Source: a virus | Virus record (IMG/VR): IMGVR_UViG_3300006028_000004 | Coordinates: 1-54,586 of that record | Reading direction: 5' to 3' (one strand) | DNA: 54,586 nt | Part shown: in pieces, positions 24,640 through 31,210 of the stretch | How the letters are laid out: each line of letters begins with the position of its first letter | Position numbering within the stretch: position 1 is the stretch's first letter | Notes under the pieces: generated by a model | Databases searched by the model: none | The model's input: the letters and a program-made list of their open reading frames with translations, nothing else | Told to the model about the DNA's origin: nothing | Program-made: the position numbers and the translations under genes

Positions 24640-24900
24640 TTAGACAGAAACGGAGGTTTTTCCCTCCACGTTAGAGGTTTTTTCCTCTGCAACTGGCGGA
24701 ACTTCCGCCAGTTCATACCCTTCGTCAACTTCCGTGAGGGCGAGAAGTTCCGCTGCTAGGGCTTTATTGATAGCCCGCCAGCGGTGATGAATAGGCCATA
24801 CTGAACGGTCAACATTCTGTTCATTCACATCAACATAGGGGAAAAGAAACGTATCAAATTTAGTGGCTGGCGCTTCTCTGACGTTGTACTTTTGTTCCAT
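24640..24900 (-). CDS. Hypothetical protein, 86 aa, with 3'-end hairpins
   Basis: Start taken at ATG 24900 (MEQKYNVREAP), overlapping the upstream gene by 41 bases; no strong Shine-Dalgarno, so the start is uncertain. The middle (SVWPIHHRWRAINKALAAELLALTEV) looks folded. The last 25 residues are low-complexity and coincide with three tandem stem-loops in the RNA. Confidence 0.5.
   Translation of the reverse strand: MEQKYNVREAPATKFDTFLFPYVDVNEQNVDRSVWPIHHRWRAINKALAAELLALTEVDEGYELAEVPPVAEEKTSNVEGKTSVSV
24652..24713 (-). repeat. Three tandem perfect stem-loops at a gene's 3' end
   Basis: Hairpins: an 11-bp arm palindrome (24691-24713, centre C702), AGAGG-T6-CCTCT (24673-24688) and GGAGG-N6-CCTCC (24652-24667). 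On the leftward transcript the last two loops are A-rich. All three lie just inside the stop codon of the 24640 gene. Confidence 0.65.
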
Positions 24901-25429
24901 TAAGGGGAATGATGTTTTTAGCACGTCTGGCAGAGCCAGATAGGTCGATGATGACCTGTATCCCACGTCCTTCAAGGAGTTCCTTCCTTTCTGGCAGCCG
25001 TTCATGGTGCCGGTAGTCGTAACGTTGACGATCCGAGACATAGAGCGGAAGTTCACCTGTCATCAGATAGAAGTCGAGTAGTTCATCTATCTGAGCTTCC
25101 GTATGTATCCTTCCGCCCTCTCCTTCATATCTCACCTTCCGCTTTGTATGGGGTTCGGAAGTTCTTTCCTCCGGTTCGGAGGAACCTTCCTCCATTGGTG
25201 GCTTTTTTGCTTCCGATTGTACCGGAACTTCTGGTTTCTTCGGAACTTCCATCCGTCGTATAGAAGTTGGTTCCGCTTGCCTGGGTGGAACTTCCGGTTC
25301 TGACTTCACCGGGCGAACTGGTAAGAAGTCGCGCACCTTGCCCGGTTGCATAGGTGAAACAAACACCTGCCGTTGTGGTTCCGGTTGGGTAGGTGCTACA
25401 ATGTGGTCAGGCCGAATAGGGGCAAACAC
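24860..25429 (-). CDS. Pro/Glu-rich protein with C-terminal domain, 189 aa
   Basis: GTG start at 25429 is uncertain, with no good Shine-Dalgarno; the frame is open further upstream without a standard start. Residues 15-100 are disordered and rich in EVP, KPEVP and SEPEE. The C-terminal 90 residues (HTEAQIDELLDFYLMTGELPLYVSD, GIQVIIDLSGSARRAKN) look folded. It follows the membrane protein gene. Function unknown. Confidence 0.5.
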   Translation of the reverse strand: MFAPIRPDHIVAPTQPEPQRQVFVSPMQPGKVRDFLPVRPVKSEPEVPPRQAEPTSIRRMEVPKKPEVPVQSEAKKPPMEEGSSEPEERTSEPHTKRKVRYEGEGGRIHTEAQIDELLDFYLMTGELPLYVSDRQRYDYRHHERLPERKELLEGRGIQVIIDLSGSARRAKNIIPLNGTKVQRQRSASH

Positions 25430-25473
25430 CCGCGCTCGTTCTAACTGAGGAGATACGAGCGCGGGTGTCTCGT

Positions 25474-26349
25474 TTACTGGCGGGCGTGCCCGTTCGACTG
25501 GCTCGGATGACTGGCCTGGGGTATCATCGGAGCGCCGGGAAAAGAATTGTCTGGGTATCTCTGTCCAATACCACGCAAGGCTTCGTCAGCCTGCCGCGAG
25601 CGTTCAGTGAAAGTTTGCCTCTCACGCTCAGTGCGCTCTTGCTCGGAAAGCACCGTTGTCTCTTTCGACCGGCGCTTTTGTTCGCGCCCTTGTTGACGAC
25701 GCTCTCTGTCACTGAATGCGTTATTGGCAACTTCTTCTAAGGCTTTCGGTTCGCCACGTCCCCACCCGGCGAGTTGATCGGGGGTCATCTTACGCACGAG
25801 GCGGCGGGCTTTTTCCGCGAGCCGCAACTTTGCATCGTCCTGGGAAGCAGCGAGGTCGGCATTGGGATCGCGATTTACACAGGCATGAATAACTTTCGCC
25901 ATTTTAATGGCATAGCGCAGGCCGATGATCCCGGCCACGCCGATAAGGAGAGCCGAGGGCAAATCATGATCGTGGAGGGCCACAGTGAGTACGCGAAAAC
26001 CGAGCGAGCACAGTTCGAGCCCTGCCGCCAACTGGACGGTTTCTTTGAAGGCATCAAGATACTCCTGGCTCCCCCGACCTGACCAGACGAAGTTTTGTAC
26101 TTGCGCCTTCAAATAGTCACCGAGGACGAAGGAGACGAAGGCCATCCCGAAAACAATGATACCGAGGCCCCAGGCTCCAATGAGCATACCACGTTCAGGT
26201 CCAAAGACTTTCATCAAGGCTACTTCACCCAGGAAGCCGCCCAAGAGGAAGGCTTGCAGGCCAAAGAAACCATGCACGACGAGAGAAACAACAAAGGCCC
26301 AGGCGAGGGCGATATGTTGGTTATGGATGATACGAAGAACAAGTCTCAT
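25474..26349 (-). CDS. Multi-spanning membrane protein with charged tail, 291 aa
   Basis: ATG 26349 overlaps the stop of the upstream gene (26346). Three to five hydrophobic helices lie in residues 10-160 (IALAWAFVVSLVVHGFFGL, AFLLGGFLGEVALMKVF, LIGAWGLGIIVFGMAFVSF, ALLIGVAGIIGLRYAI). A long basic coiled-coil tail follows (ERRQQGREQKRRSKE, ERTERERQTFTERSRQAD). Such a membrane plus cytoplasmic-helix layout could anchor replication or block superinfection; unproven. Confidence 0.72.
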   Translation of the reverse strand: MRLVLRIIHNQHIALAWAFVVSLVVHGFFGLQAFLLGGFLGEVALMKVFGPERGMLIGAWGLGIIVFGMAFVSFVLGDYLKAQVQNFVWSGRGSQEYLDAFKETVQLAAGLELCSLGFRVLTVALHDHDLPSALLIGVAGIIGLRYAIKMAKVIHACVNRDPNADLAASQDDAKLRLAEKARRLVRKMTPDQLAGWGRGEPKALEEVANNAFSDRERRQQGREQKRRSKETTVLSEQERTERERQTFTERSRQADEALRGIGQRYPDNSFPGAPMIPQASHPSQSNGHARQ

Positions 26350-26531
26350 ACATCCTCCTTATAATAGGAACTTCCACGCACGTGAGAAAACAATTCCCGT
26401 CTCGTCTCTCTTTTTCTCTGGAGAATTGCCAGGGGTATAGTGACGATCCAGAACCAGGCCCACATAAAAGGCCAGGAGAGATAAAAGGGGATACGCCCTA
26501 CAAAATCGCAGATTCCGAATAAAACTCGCAT
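26346..26531 (-). CDS. Small membrane protein, 61 aa
   Basis: Two hydrophobic segments (LFGICDFVGRIPFYLSW and FMWAWFWIVTIPLAIL), then a basic tail. Overlaps the genes on both sides, indicating one translationally coupled unit with the 25474 membrane protein. Confidence 0.6.
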   Translation of the reverse strand: MRVLFGICDFVGRIPFYLSWPFMWAWFWIVTIPLAILQRKRETRRELFSHVRGSSYYKEDV

Positions 26532-26716
26532 ACTCTCTCCTCCTGTGTGCTCTCGATAGGTGGCTTCCCAAAAAGGATAGCCGAACAGCCGGCGACATAG
26601 CCATCAAGCCATGCCTTCTTGGGGTCTTTTTCCAGGTAACGAATATCTTGATACGCTTCCTCGCCGCGCTTGACCACATCGAACAAGAGCGCATCCATCG
26701 CGCAATCAGCGTCCAT
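26498..26716 (-). CDS. Hypothetical protein, 72 aa
   Basis: ATG 26716 with AAGGATGG upstream. Contains GEEAYQDIRYLEKDPKKAWLDGYVAGCSAILFG. Predicted helical. Directly follows the stop of a tiny membrane gene and overlaps the next one by 34 bases. Confidence 0.6.
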   Translation of the reverse strand: MDADCAMDALLFDVVKRGEEAYQDIRYLEKDPKKAWLDGYVAGCSAILFGKPPIESTQEERVCEFYSESAIL

Positions 26717-26806
26717 CTACCACCATCCTTCTTTGGTGATCTTGCTAAGAAGCGCGAGGAGTGCAATGGCACAAATAATAATCAAAAAAATCTCGGCTGG
26801 TCCCAT
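26717..26806 (-). CDS. Tiny membrane protein, 29 aa
   Basis: ATG 26806 behind AGGAAGTTAA. One transmembrane helix (AEIFLIIICAIALLALLS) and a short basic end (KITKEGWW). Stop abuts the next ATG. Confidence 0.55.
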   Translation of the reverse strand: MGPAEIFLIIICAIALLALLSKITKEGWW

Positions 26807-26808
26807 GT

Positions 26809-27036
26809 TTAACTTCCTTCCTGTTGGCGGTAGCGTTCGGCCATCGGGCACACTTCCAGCGCGTCATACTGGGCGCGGGTGATCCCAAGCGCACGACACA
26901 CACGAACGATGGAGCGGCCCGCGACCTTCTCCTTGCGGTTCATTTTATACAGGGTGACGCGACTAATCCTCGCCCGGTCGGCCATTTCTTGCGAGGACAA
27001 ATCTTGCTCAATCCAAAGGTCTCTCAACGTGGGCAT
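26809..27036 (-). CDS. Cro/CI-type HTH regulator, 75 aa
   Basis: A compact XRE domain: LRDLWIEQDLSSQEMADRARISRVTLYKMNRKEKV, followed by a capping helix (SIVRVCRALGITRAQYDALEV). Length matches single-domain Cro-like repressors. The 10-bp tandem repeats at 27050-27080 lie just upstream of its start and are good operator candidates. Confidence 0.85.
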   Translation of the reverse strand: MPTLRDLWIEQDLSSQEMADRARISRVTLYKMNRKEKVAGRSIVRVCRALGITRAQYDALEVCPMAERYRQQEGS

Positions 27037-27049
27037 ACATACCCTCCCT

Positions 27050-27080
27050 GTACAAAAGTGTACAAAAGTTTACAAAAAAA
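27050..27080. promoter_or_regulatory. Three 10-bp-period repeats upstream of the HTH gene
   Basis: GTACAAAAGT, GTACAAAAGT and TTACAAAAAA units follow each other with an exact 10-bp period (TACAAAA at 27051, 27061 and 27071). One helical turn per unit suggests cooperative binding by the adjacent XRE protein or an A-tract bend. Confidence 0.65.
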
Positions 27081-27125
27081 AGCAAGGGGAAAGGATAGGA
27101 AAAAAGTACCAATTCTGGCGTGGTC

Positions 27126-27143
27126 AGGTAAGTGTACTTACCT
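27126..27143. repeat. Inverted repeat AGGTAAGT-GT-ACTTACCT
   Basis: Perfect 8-bp arms with a 2-base centre, overlapping the stop of the 27138 gene. May be an operator for the downstream HTH gene or a small terminator. Confidence 0.5.
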
Positions 27144-27482
27144 AACCCACTTCCTGATAGCCTCTTCTACTTGCCTGGGAGTGAAGCCCAATCGTTCGCC
27201 TTCCGCAATCATCTCATCACGCATCTGTAGCGCGTGGCGGTTGATAAGCCGCATTTCATCATGAGTAAGTGGCATGGCATCGCCTGTCCTGGGTGATGTA
27301 CCGCTACACACCCGCTTATCATAGGCTTCACAACCAACGTGATAGGTTTCGGCCAGTTCGCGTAACTTACGCTCCTGTTCCGTCTCAACGAACCACTCTC
27401 CATAGAGCAGTCTTTGACGGGAGATATCAGACTGATTAAAGAGTTCTTGGAGTTGGGCTTGTGTTGGGTACTGCTCGCTCAT
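27138..27482 (-). CDS. Hypothetical protein, 114 aa
   Basis: ATG 27482 (MSEQYPTQAQLQELFNQSD) behind GAGGAGG; upstream in-frame Met codons lack such a site. Helical and charged; the C-terminus reads ERLGFTPRQVEEAIRKWVR. No family recognised. Confidence 0.68.
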   Translation of the reverse strand: MSEQYPTQAQLQELFNQSDISRQRLLYGEWFVETEQERKLRELAETYHVGCEAYDKRVCSGTSPRTGDAMPLTHDEMRLINRHALQMRDEMIAEGERLGFTPRQVEEAIRKWVR

Positions 27483-27648
27483 AGACCTCCTCGTCTTCGT
27501 CATCGGGATACCACCAGTCTTCATCCTCCTCTTCCCTCTCCCATTCTATACCGTCATAACCACAGACTGGGCAAATACCCCAGTCATCGAGAAGTGCGTC
27601 ACACATCTCACACAAGTCAGAGTCCATGACCCACATTATTTCACTCAT
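27436..27648 (-). CDS. Acidic zinc-ribbon protein, 70 aa
   Basis: ATG 27648 (MSEIMWVMDSDLCEMCDALL) behind GGAGGAAAG. Two CxxC pairs (CEMC and CPVC) form a zinc ribbon, followed by a very acidic tail (EWEREEEDEDWWYPDDEDEE). The acidic tail could mimic DNA. Function unknown. Confidence 0.65.
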   Translation of the reverse strand: MSEIMWVMDSDLCEMCDALLDDWGICPVCGYDGIEWEREEEDEDWWYPDDEDEEVYERAVPNTSPTPRTL

Positions 27649-27844
27649 GGAAAACTTTCCTCCTCCACTGGATATGCAAAGGAAAGCAGGGGATAAGGCA
27701 TATCCAGATATGCAAAAAATCATAGGGGTTGCCGGTATCCTGATACATCCGTGGTTGCCCATCATCGATATAGGCTCTGTACCACCCCTTCCAGAAAAAT
27801 CCTATCCAGCAATCTTGTGGCTTAAACTCTAACGTTATTTTCAT
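27641..27844 (-). CDS. Hypothetical Trp-rich protein, 67 aa
   Basis: ATG with GGATGAGG upstream; overlaps the next gene by 8 bases. Sequence MKITLEFKPQDCWIGFFWKG. No family recognised. Confidence 0.6.
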   Translation of the reverse strand: MKITLEFKPQDCWIGFFWKGWYRAYIDDGQPRMYQDTGNPYDFLHIWICLIPCFPLHIQWRRKVFHE

Positions 27845-27881
27845 ACCTCATCCTATCTTGTACATAAAATAAGGCTACAGG

Positions 27882-27904
27882 CCGACGTAAGCTATGTTGA
27901 GTTA
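27882..27904. repeat. 23-bp direct repeat, copy 1 (cassette border)
   Basis: Identical to 29414-29436 (core GACGTAAGCTATGTTGAGTT). The two copies bracket a 1.5-kb block of four genes including a lipoprotein. This copy lies just past the lipoprotein stop codon. Confidence 0.85.
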
Positions 27905-27906
27905 GT

Positions 27907-28443
27907 TCACACGCGAATATCCCAGGTTGCGACTCCTGATTGAAACAAATGTGCAGTAAAGGCCAGGCGGTAGTCGTGGATACTCCCGGGCACTTCATAG
28001 ACTAGTGAGCCTTTGAGCGGGTCACCAGGTTGCACCTTGCCGTCAAGCATTGCCCCCGCTTCGTCATCGTAGGAGTTGATGTACTTCTGGCCTGTCGTGT
28101 CGGTCAATTGGAATTGGGCGATACTACTGATATTCTGCTCTTGGGCAGAAATATTCTTGACCGTGATCTGGAAGATCAGATACACGTCGCCCGCGTGCTG
28201 GGGCATACTGTACTGCCCGTGCGGGCTCGTCTTCGCACTGACGATGGTGATTTGCCAGGTATCACCCACAGTGACGAGCTGCCCTACGGCGAAGTGTTGG
28301 GCCGGTGCTGACGTGGGTGTTACTTTGGGAGTAGTCGCTATCGTCGTGGGTGATGACGTGGCACTGCCCTGGTTCGCCGCGGGAGAACCGCAGGCAGCCA
28401 GGACGAGCGTGCAGATGAGAATGAGAATGATTTTCGTTTTCAT
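27907..28443 (-). CDS. DUF4352-type lipoprotein, 178 aa
   Basis: Signal peptide with lipobox (ILILICTLVLAAC, Cys18), a Ser/Thr/Pro linker (residues 20-50), then an immunoglobulin-like domain (VGDTWQITIVSAKTS, VYLIFQITVKNIS, FQLTDTTGQKY, GSLVYEVP) typical of DUF4352. It would sit on the outer face of the membrane. In phages, such early-expressed surface lipoproteins are often superinfection-exclusion or lysogenic-conversion genes. That role is inference. Confidence 0.85.
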   Translation of the reverse strand: MKTKIILILICTLVLAACGSPAANQGSATSSPTTIATTPKVTPTSAPAQHFAVGQLVTVGDTWQITIVSAKTSPHGQYSMPQHAGDVYLIFQITVKNISAQEQNISSIAQFQLTDTTGQKYINSYDDEAGAMLDGKVQPGDPLKGSLVYEVPGSIHDYRLAFTAHLFQSGVATWDIRV

Positions 28444-28709
28444 GATGACCTCTTTTCTTGGATGGCCTGAAGTTTGGCTTGAAGCGCGATATCTTCCTGC
28501 GAGAGTCCGCCGTACTCAAGATCGCGCATATCGACCCAGGAGAGCAGAAGCATGATATCTTCCGGCGTCAACTGGGTAATGGCGCGTAACTGCTCGTTCT
28601 CCGTGCGCAGGTCGGTCAAGAGAACGTGCATCCAGTCTTGCTCCGTCTTCTGTAGTTCTTCATAGTTGAGGCGTTTTGGTGTGAGGTCATGCCCCTTGTC
28701 TGTGTCCAT
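28440..28709 (-). CDS. Hypothetical helical protein, 89 aa
   Basis: ATG 28709 (MDTDKGHDLTPKRLNYEELQK) after AAAGGAGAAAG. Stop overlaps the lipoprotein ATG by 4 bases, so the two are coupled. Mainly helical (LLTDLRTENEQLRAITQLTPEDI). Function unknown. Confidence 0.65.
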   Translation of the reverse strand: MDTDKGHDLTPKRLNYEELQKTEQDWMHVLLTDLRTENEQLRAITQLTPEDIMLLLSWVDMRDLEYGGLSQEDIALQAKLQAIQEKRSS

Positions 28710-28776
28710 GTCTCTTTCTCCTTTCCACATGAACTACGTGTACTTCCTTTACGTCGGATTTTCGGGCTAAAAATAT

Positions 28777-28802
28777 GAGAGGGACATCAGCGTGTCCCTC
28801 TC
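28777..28802 (-). terminator. Rho-independent terminator after the 28805 gene
   Basis: A 10-bp perfect stem GAGAGGGACA/TGTCCCTCTC with a 6-base loop, directly behind the stop of the leftward gene. On the leftward transcript it is followed by ATATTTTTAG, a short U-run. Confidence 0.82.
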
Positions 28803-28804
28803 AA

Positions 28805-29137
28805 CTACCGTCGGGCTATTGGCAAGAGCAGTTGTGTTACTTTCTTCCCAACGATACAAGGCGTCATTTTCTTGAATGATTGATAGAGACGCTTGCTTAC
28901 CTTCACATCTGGAATGTATGGCAACCAACCATCAAGGAGAGCAAGGAGTGTCTCCTCAGTACGAACGCCTCCATGTGCCACCTTTTTCTTTTCCAGATTA
29001 TAGATAGCCTCGGGCGCTAATTCCCTCAGGAGCGGCTTATCCGCTCCACGCATTTGAGCGACCTCGACGGAGAGCGGTATCACTTTCACCATCGGTTCAC
29101 CTATTGTTGAACTTGATGCGCTGTGGATCGACTTCAA
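28805..29137 (-). CDS. Hypothetical basic protein, 110 aa
   Basis: TTG start at 29137 overlaps the upstream stop by 4 bases (TTGA). ATG at 29092 is an alternative start (AGGTGA upstream). C-terminal part is basic (VSKRLYQSFKKMTPCIVGKKV). It pairs with the RHH gene upstream and ends in its own terminator. No family recognised. Confidence 0.6.
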   Translation of the reverse strand: MKSIHSASSSTIGEPMVKVIPLSVEVAQMRGADKPLLRELAPEAIYNLEKKKVAHGGVRTEETLLALLDGWLPYIPDVKVSKRLYQSFKKMTPCIVGKKVTQLLLPIARR

Positions 29138-29358
29138 TTATGTGTGGTTGATACACTCTTTACCTCTTTCTGGTTTGCTAACTTTCGGAGCGTTGTGAGA
29201 GGGTCATCTCGCTGTGCCAACACATCAAGATAGAGTTGACACGCTTGTTCTACCTCTCGACTGAAGACAAGATTATAGCGTATGCAGTGCTCTTGCATAC
29301 GCTGTTCTGTTTCATCTGAGAGGTAGATATGCCTACGGTGTTTCTTGCTCTTTTCCAT
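29134..29358 (-). CDS. RHH-type DNA-binding protein, 74 aa
   Basis: ATG 29358 (MEKSKKHRRHIYLSDETEQR). The strand RRHIYLSDET followed by helices (QRMQEHCIRYN, SREVEQACQLYLDVL) fits a ribbon-helix-helix dimer. It heads the two-gene unit inside the 23-bp-repeat cassette and may regulate it. Confidence 0.65.
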   Translation of the reverse strand: MEKSKKHRRHIYLSDETEQRMQEHCIRYNLVFSREVEQACQLYLDVLAQRDDPLTTLRKLANQKEVKSVSTTHN

Positions 29359-29413
29359 ACGTCCCACTGTAGCACAAGGTAGCACAAAAAGTCAAGGAAA
29401 TAGCCCTATAAAT

Positions 29414-29436
29414 CCGACGTAAGCTATGTTGAGTTA
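29414..29436. repeat. 23-bp direct repeat, copy 2 (cassette border)
   Basis: Second copy of 27882-27904. It includes the stop codon of the helicase loader gene (29434-29436), so the border falls exactly at the end of that gene. Confidence 0.85.
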
Positions 29437-30309
29437 CTTTTCCTCCATTCTATAGTCCCCGCCTTGCATCTCGACGGCCACCAACCCGCGCATGAAACGC
29501 GAGCGAGCTGCACCCCCGATGTAGTCGGCCAGCCCCGGCTGTATGACGCGCCCCGTCTCATCAGTTAGCGAAGCCATCCTGTTCGTCGTGATAATCGTTG
29601 GTCGGCGCCCATTGTAGCGCCCTTCCAGGATGCGCCAGTAGACCGTCAGACGTGCCGCCGTCGCCTCAACCTTATCCGGGTCATCTATCACGAGTAAGGG
29701 CGTTTGGGTGGCCTGCCGTTCCAACCAGTAGCAATCGTCCCCGTGCTGCTGGCGGTCGTGATAGGCAGCGAAGAAGGCCCCGACAGAGAGGAAGAGGGAC
29801 GCGACCGATTTGCCGCGCAAGGTGTTGCAGATGGCCGCCGCGAGGTGACTTTTGCCCGCGCCGTATTCTCCATAGAAGAGGAGATTACCACTCATTGACG
29901 TGGCGAAGGTCATGGCCGCATTATAGGCCGCTTCGTCGCGCTCCTGCTTGAAACTGGCGAAGGTCTTCTGTTTCAAGGTTTTCACTACGGCGTCATCGCG
30001 CCACTTGAGACCGAGCCAGCCGCCGAAGGTACGCGAGGATTGCGCCGCGTCCCATGCCTGAAACTGCTCATGTTCCTCTTGCTCGCGCCGCCGTCTCACC
30101 TGGCAGGTACATGCCCTACGCCGTACCCAGAGCCCGTTGGGGAGATACTGCGGCAGGACGGTCAAGCCGCACAGGGGGCATTGCCAGTCCAGTCCCGTTG
30201 GGTCATGCGCTGCGCCGGGGAAAGTGAAGTGCGAACCGGCGCGAGTCATAGGTTCTTCACCCGAGGCTCGCTTAACGGGTAACCGAACAATCTTATTCAA
30301 GTCATGCAT
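29434..30309 (-). CDS. DnaC/IstB-like helicase loader ATPase
   Basis: A 291-residue protein; ATG 30309 behind GAGGAGA. An N-terminal zinc knuckle (Cys44, Cys47, Cys67, Cys69) is followed by an AAA+ domain: Walker A GEYGAGKS (147-154), Walker B LLVIDD (205-210), sensor 1 TTN (241-243) and an arginine-finger region ARSR (268-271). This is the layout of phage DnaC-type loaders that place the replicative helicase on the origin. It lies near a replication initiator-like gene. Confidence 0.88.
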   Translation of the reverse strand: MHDLNKIVRLPVKRASGEEPMTRAGSHFTFPGAAHDPTGLDWQCPLCGLTVLPQYLPNGLWVRRRACTCQVRRRREQEEHEQFQAWDAAQSSRTFGGWLGLKWRDDAVVKTLKQKTFASFKQERDEAAYNAAMTFATSMSGNLLFYGEYGAGKSHLAAAICNTLRGKSVASLFLSVGAFFAAYHDRQQHGDDCYWLERQATQTPLLVIDDPDKVEATAARLTVYWRILEGRYNGRRPTIITTNRMASLTDETGRVIQPGLADYIGGAARSRFMRGLVAVEMQGGDYRMEEK

Positions 30310-30554
30310 GGTTTCTCCTCGTGATACTGCTTGACAACTTTCTTCCCATCCCACACATACGAGAAAGGGAAGTATGCCGTATCGCCCTCCTTGCGCACAT
30401 AGAAGAGCGTCCAGATCTCGCTCGTGGTCTCTCTTCCTACCACTTCCCATTGTACTGTATGTTCGGTTGCCCACACAACCGCCTCGCCCTCGTCGGGCGG
30501 CAGGAAGGGCATGGCCGCGAGGGAACGGGCGAGGGAGGATGATTGCTCGATCAT
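30297..30554 (-). CDS. Hypothetical protein, 85 aa
   Basis: ATG overlaps the methyltransferase stop by 4 bases and its own end overlaps the loader by 13. Beta-rich centre (VVWATEHTVQWEVVGRETTS, YFPFSYVWDGKKVVKQYHEE). No family recognised. Confidence 0.6.
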   Translation of the reverse strand: MIEQSSSLARSLAAMPFLPPDEGEAVVWATEHTVQWEVVGRETTSEIWTLFYVRKEGDTAYFPFSYVWDGKKVVKQYHEEKPCMT

Positions 30555-31210
30555 ACGGCCACCTCGCTTTCCAGCAGAAGTTCGAGTTGTGGTATCTCTT
30601 CTGGCATGAGCAAGGGCTGCGTGATCTCTAAGCGTTTCCTGGCGATATCAGCCTGTCGCGGGTCAATCTCAAAGCCGATGAAGTTGCGGTTGATCTGTTT
30701 ACAGGCTACTGCCGTTGTCCCGCCACCTATAAATGGGTCAAGGATAGTATCATTAGGGCTTGAAAAACAATCAATATAATATTGAGCCGTATTGACATCT
30801 TGCCCCCAGGTGTGAAAACGTTTGTCCTTGCCGCTACTATTCCAGAGATCAAAGTATTGTCTACGCGGTCGATGTTTGCGGTGCTTAGAGAAAACAAGGA
30901 TGGATTTATAGCGAGCGTGGGCCCACGAACACCACATAATCCCATTGTCTCCCATGTGTTCAGAAACCAGATCCCAGTAATACGTGAGATGAGTTGCTAA
31001 GAGTTGCATAGCCTCAAATTTCCAGTAGGTGCCAACATAGGCAAGAAGAAACCCGTCAGGTTTGAGGACTCGTGCAGCTTCTTCTGAGAGCCACCCGTAG
31101 AGGTGGATGTGCTCCTTCACGTAGGGGGGATCGGTAAAGATCAGGTCAATACTCTCACTTGGAATATCTTTCGTGAGTTCCCTGGCATCGCCCGTAATGA
31201 TAGTGTTCAT
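30551..31210 (-). CDS. DNA methyltransferase (N4/N6, beta-class order)
   Basis: A 219-residue protein. The catalytic DPPY lies at 27-30 (LIFTDPPYVKEH) and the SAM-binding motif DPFIGGGTT at 158-166, an order typical of the N6_N4_Mtase family. It methylates exocyclic amino groups of adenine or cytosine. There is no partner restriction enzyme, so it probably protects phage DNA from host restriction or marks it. It lies in the replication cluster, overlapping both neighbours by 4 bases. Confidence 0.9.
   Translation of the reverse strand: MNTIITGDARELTKDIPSESIDLIFTDPPYVKEHIHLYGWLSEEAARVLKPDGFLLAYVGTYWKFEAMQLLATHLTYYWDLVSEHMGDNGIMWCSWAHARYKSILVFSKHRKHRPRRQYFDLWNSSGKDKRFHTWGQDVNTAQYYIDCFSSPNDTILDPFIGGGTTAVACKQINRNFIGFEIDPRQADIARKRLEITQPLLMPEEIPQLELLLESEVAV

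Noticed and set aside
24640-25430. Many copies of GGAACTTCC/GGAAGTTCC
   Set aside because: Most come from codons for Glu-Val-Pro in a low-complexity protein, and spacing is irregular, so a protein-coding cause is enough.
28805-29358. RHH gene plus 28805 as a toxin-antitoxin pair
   Set aside because: The coupling is suggestive, but the second protein has no recognised toxin fold and its catalytic residues cannot be named.
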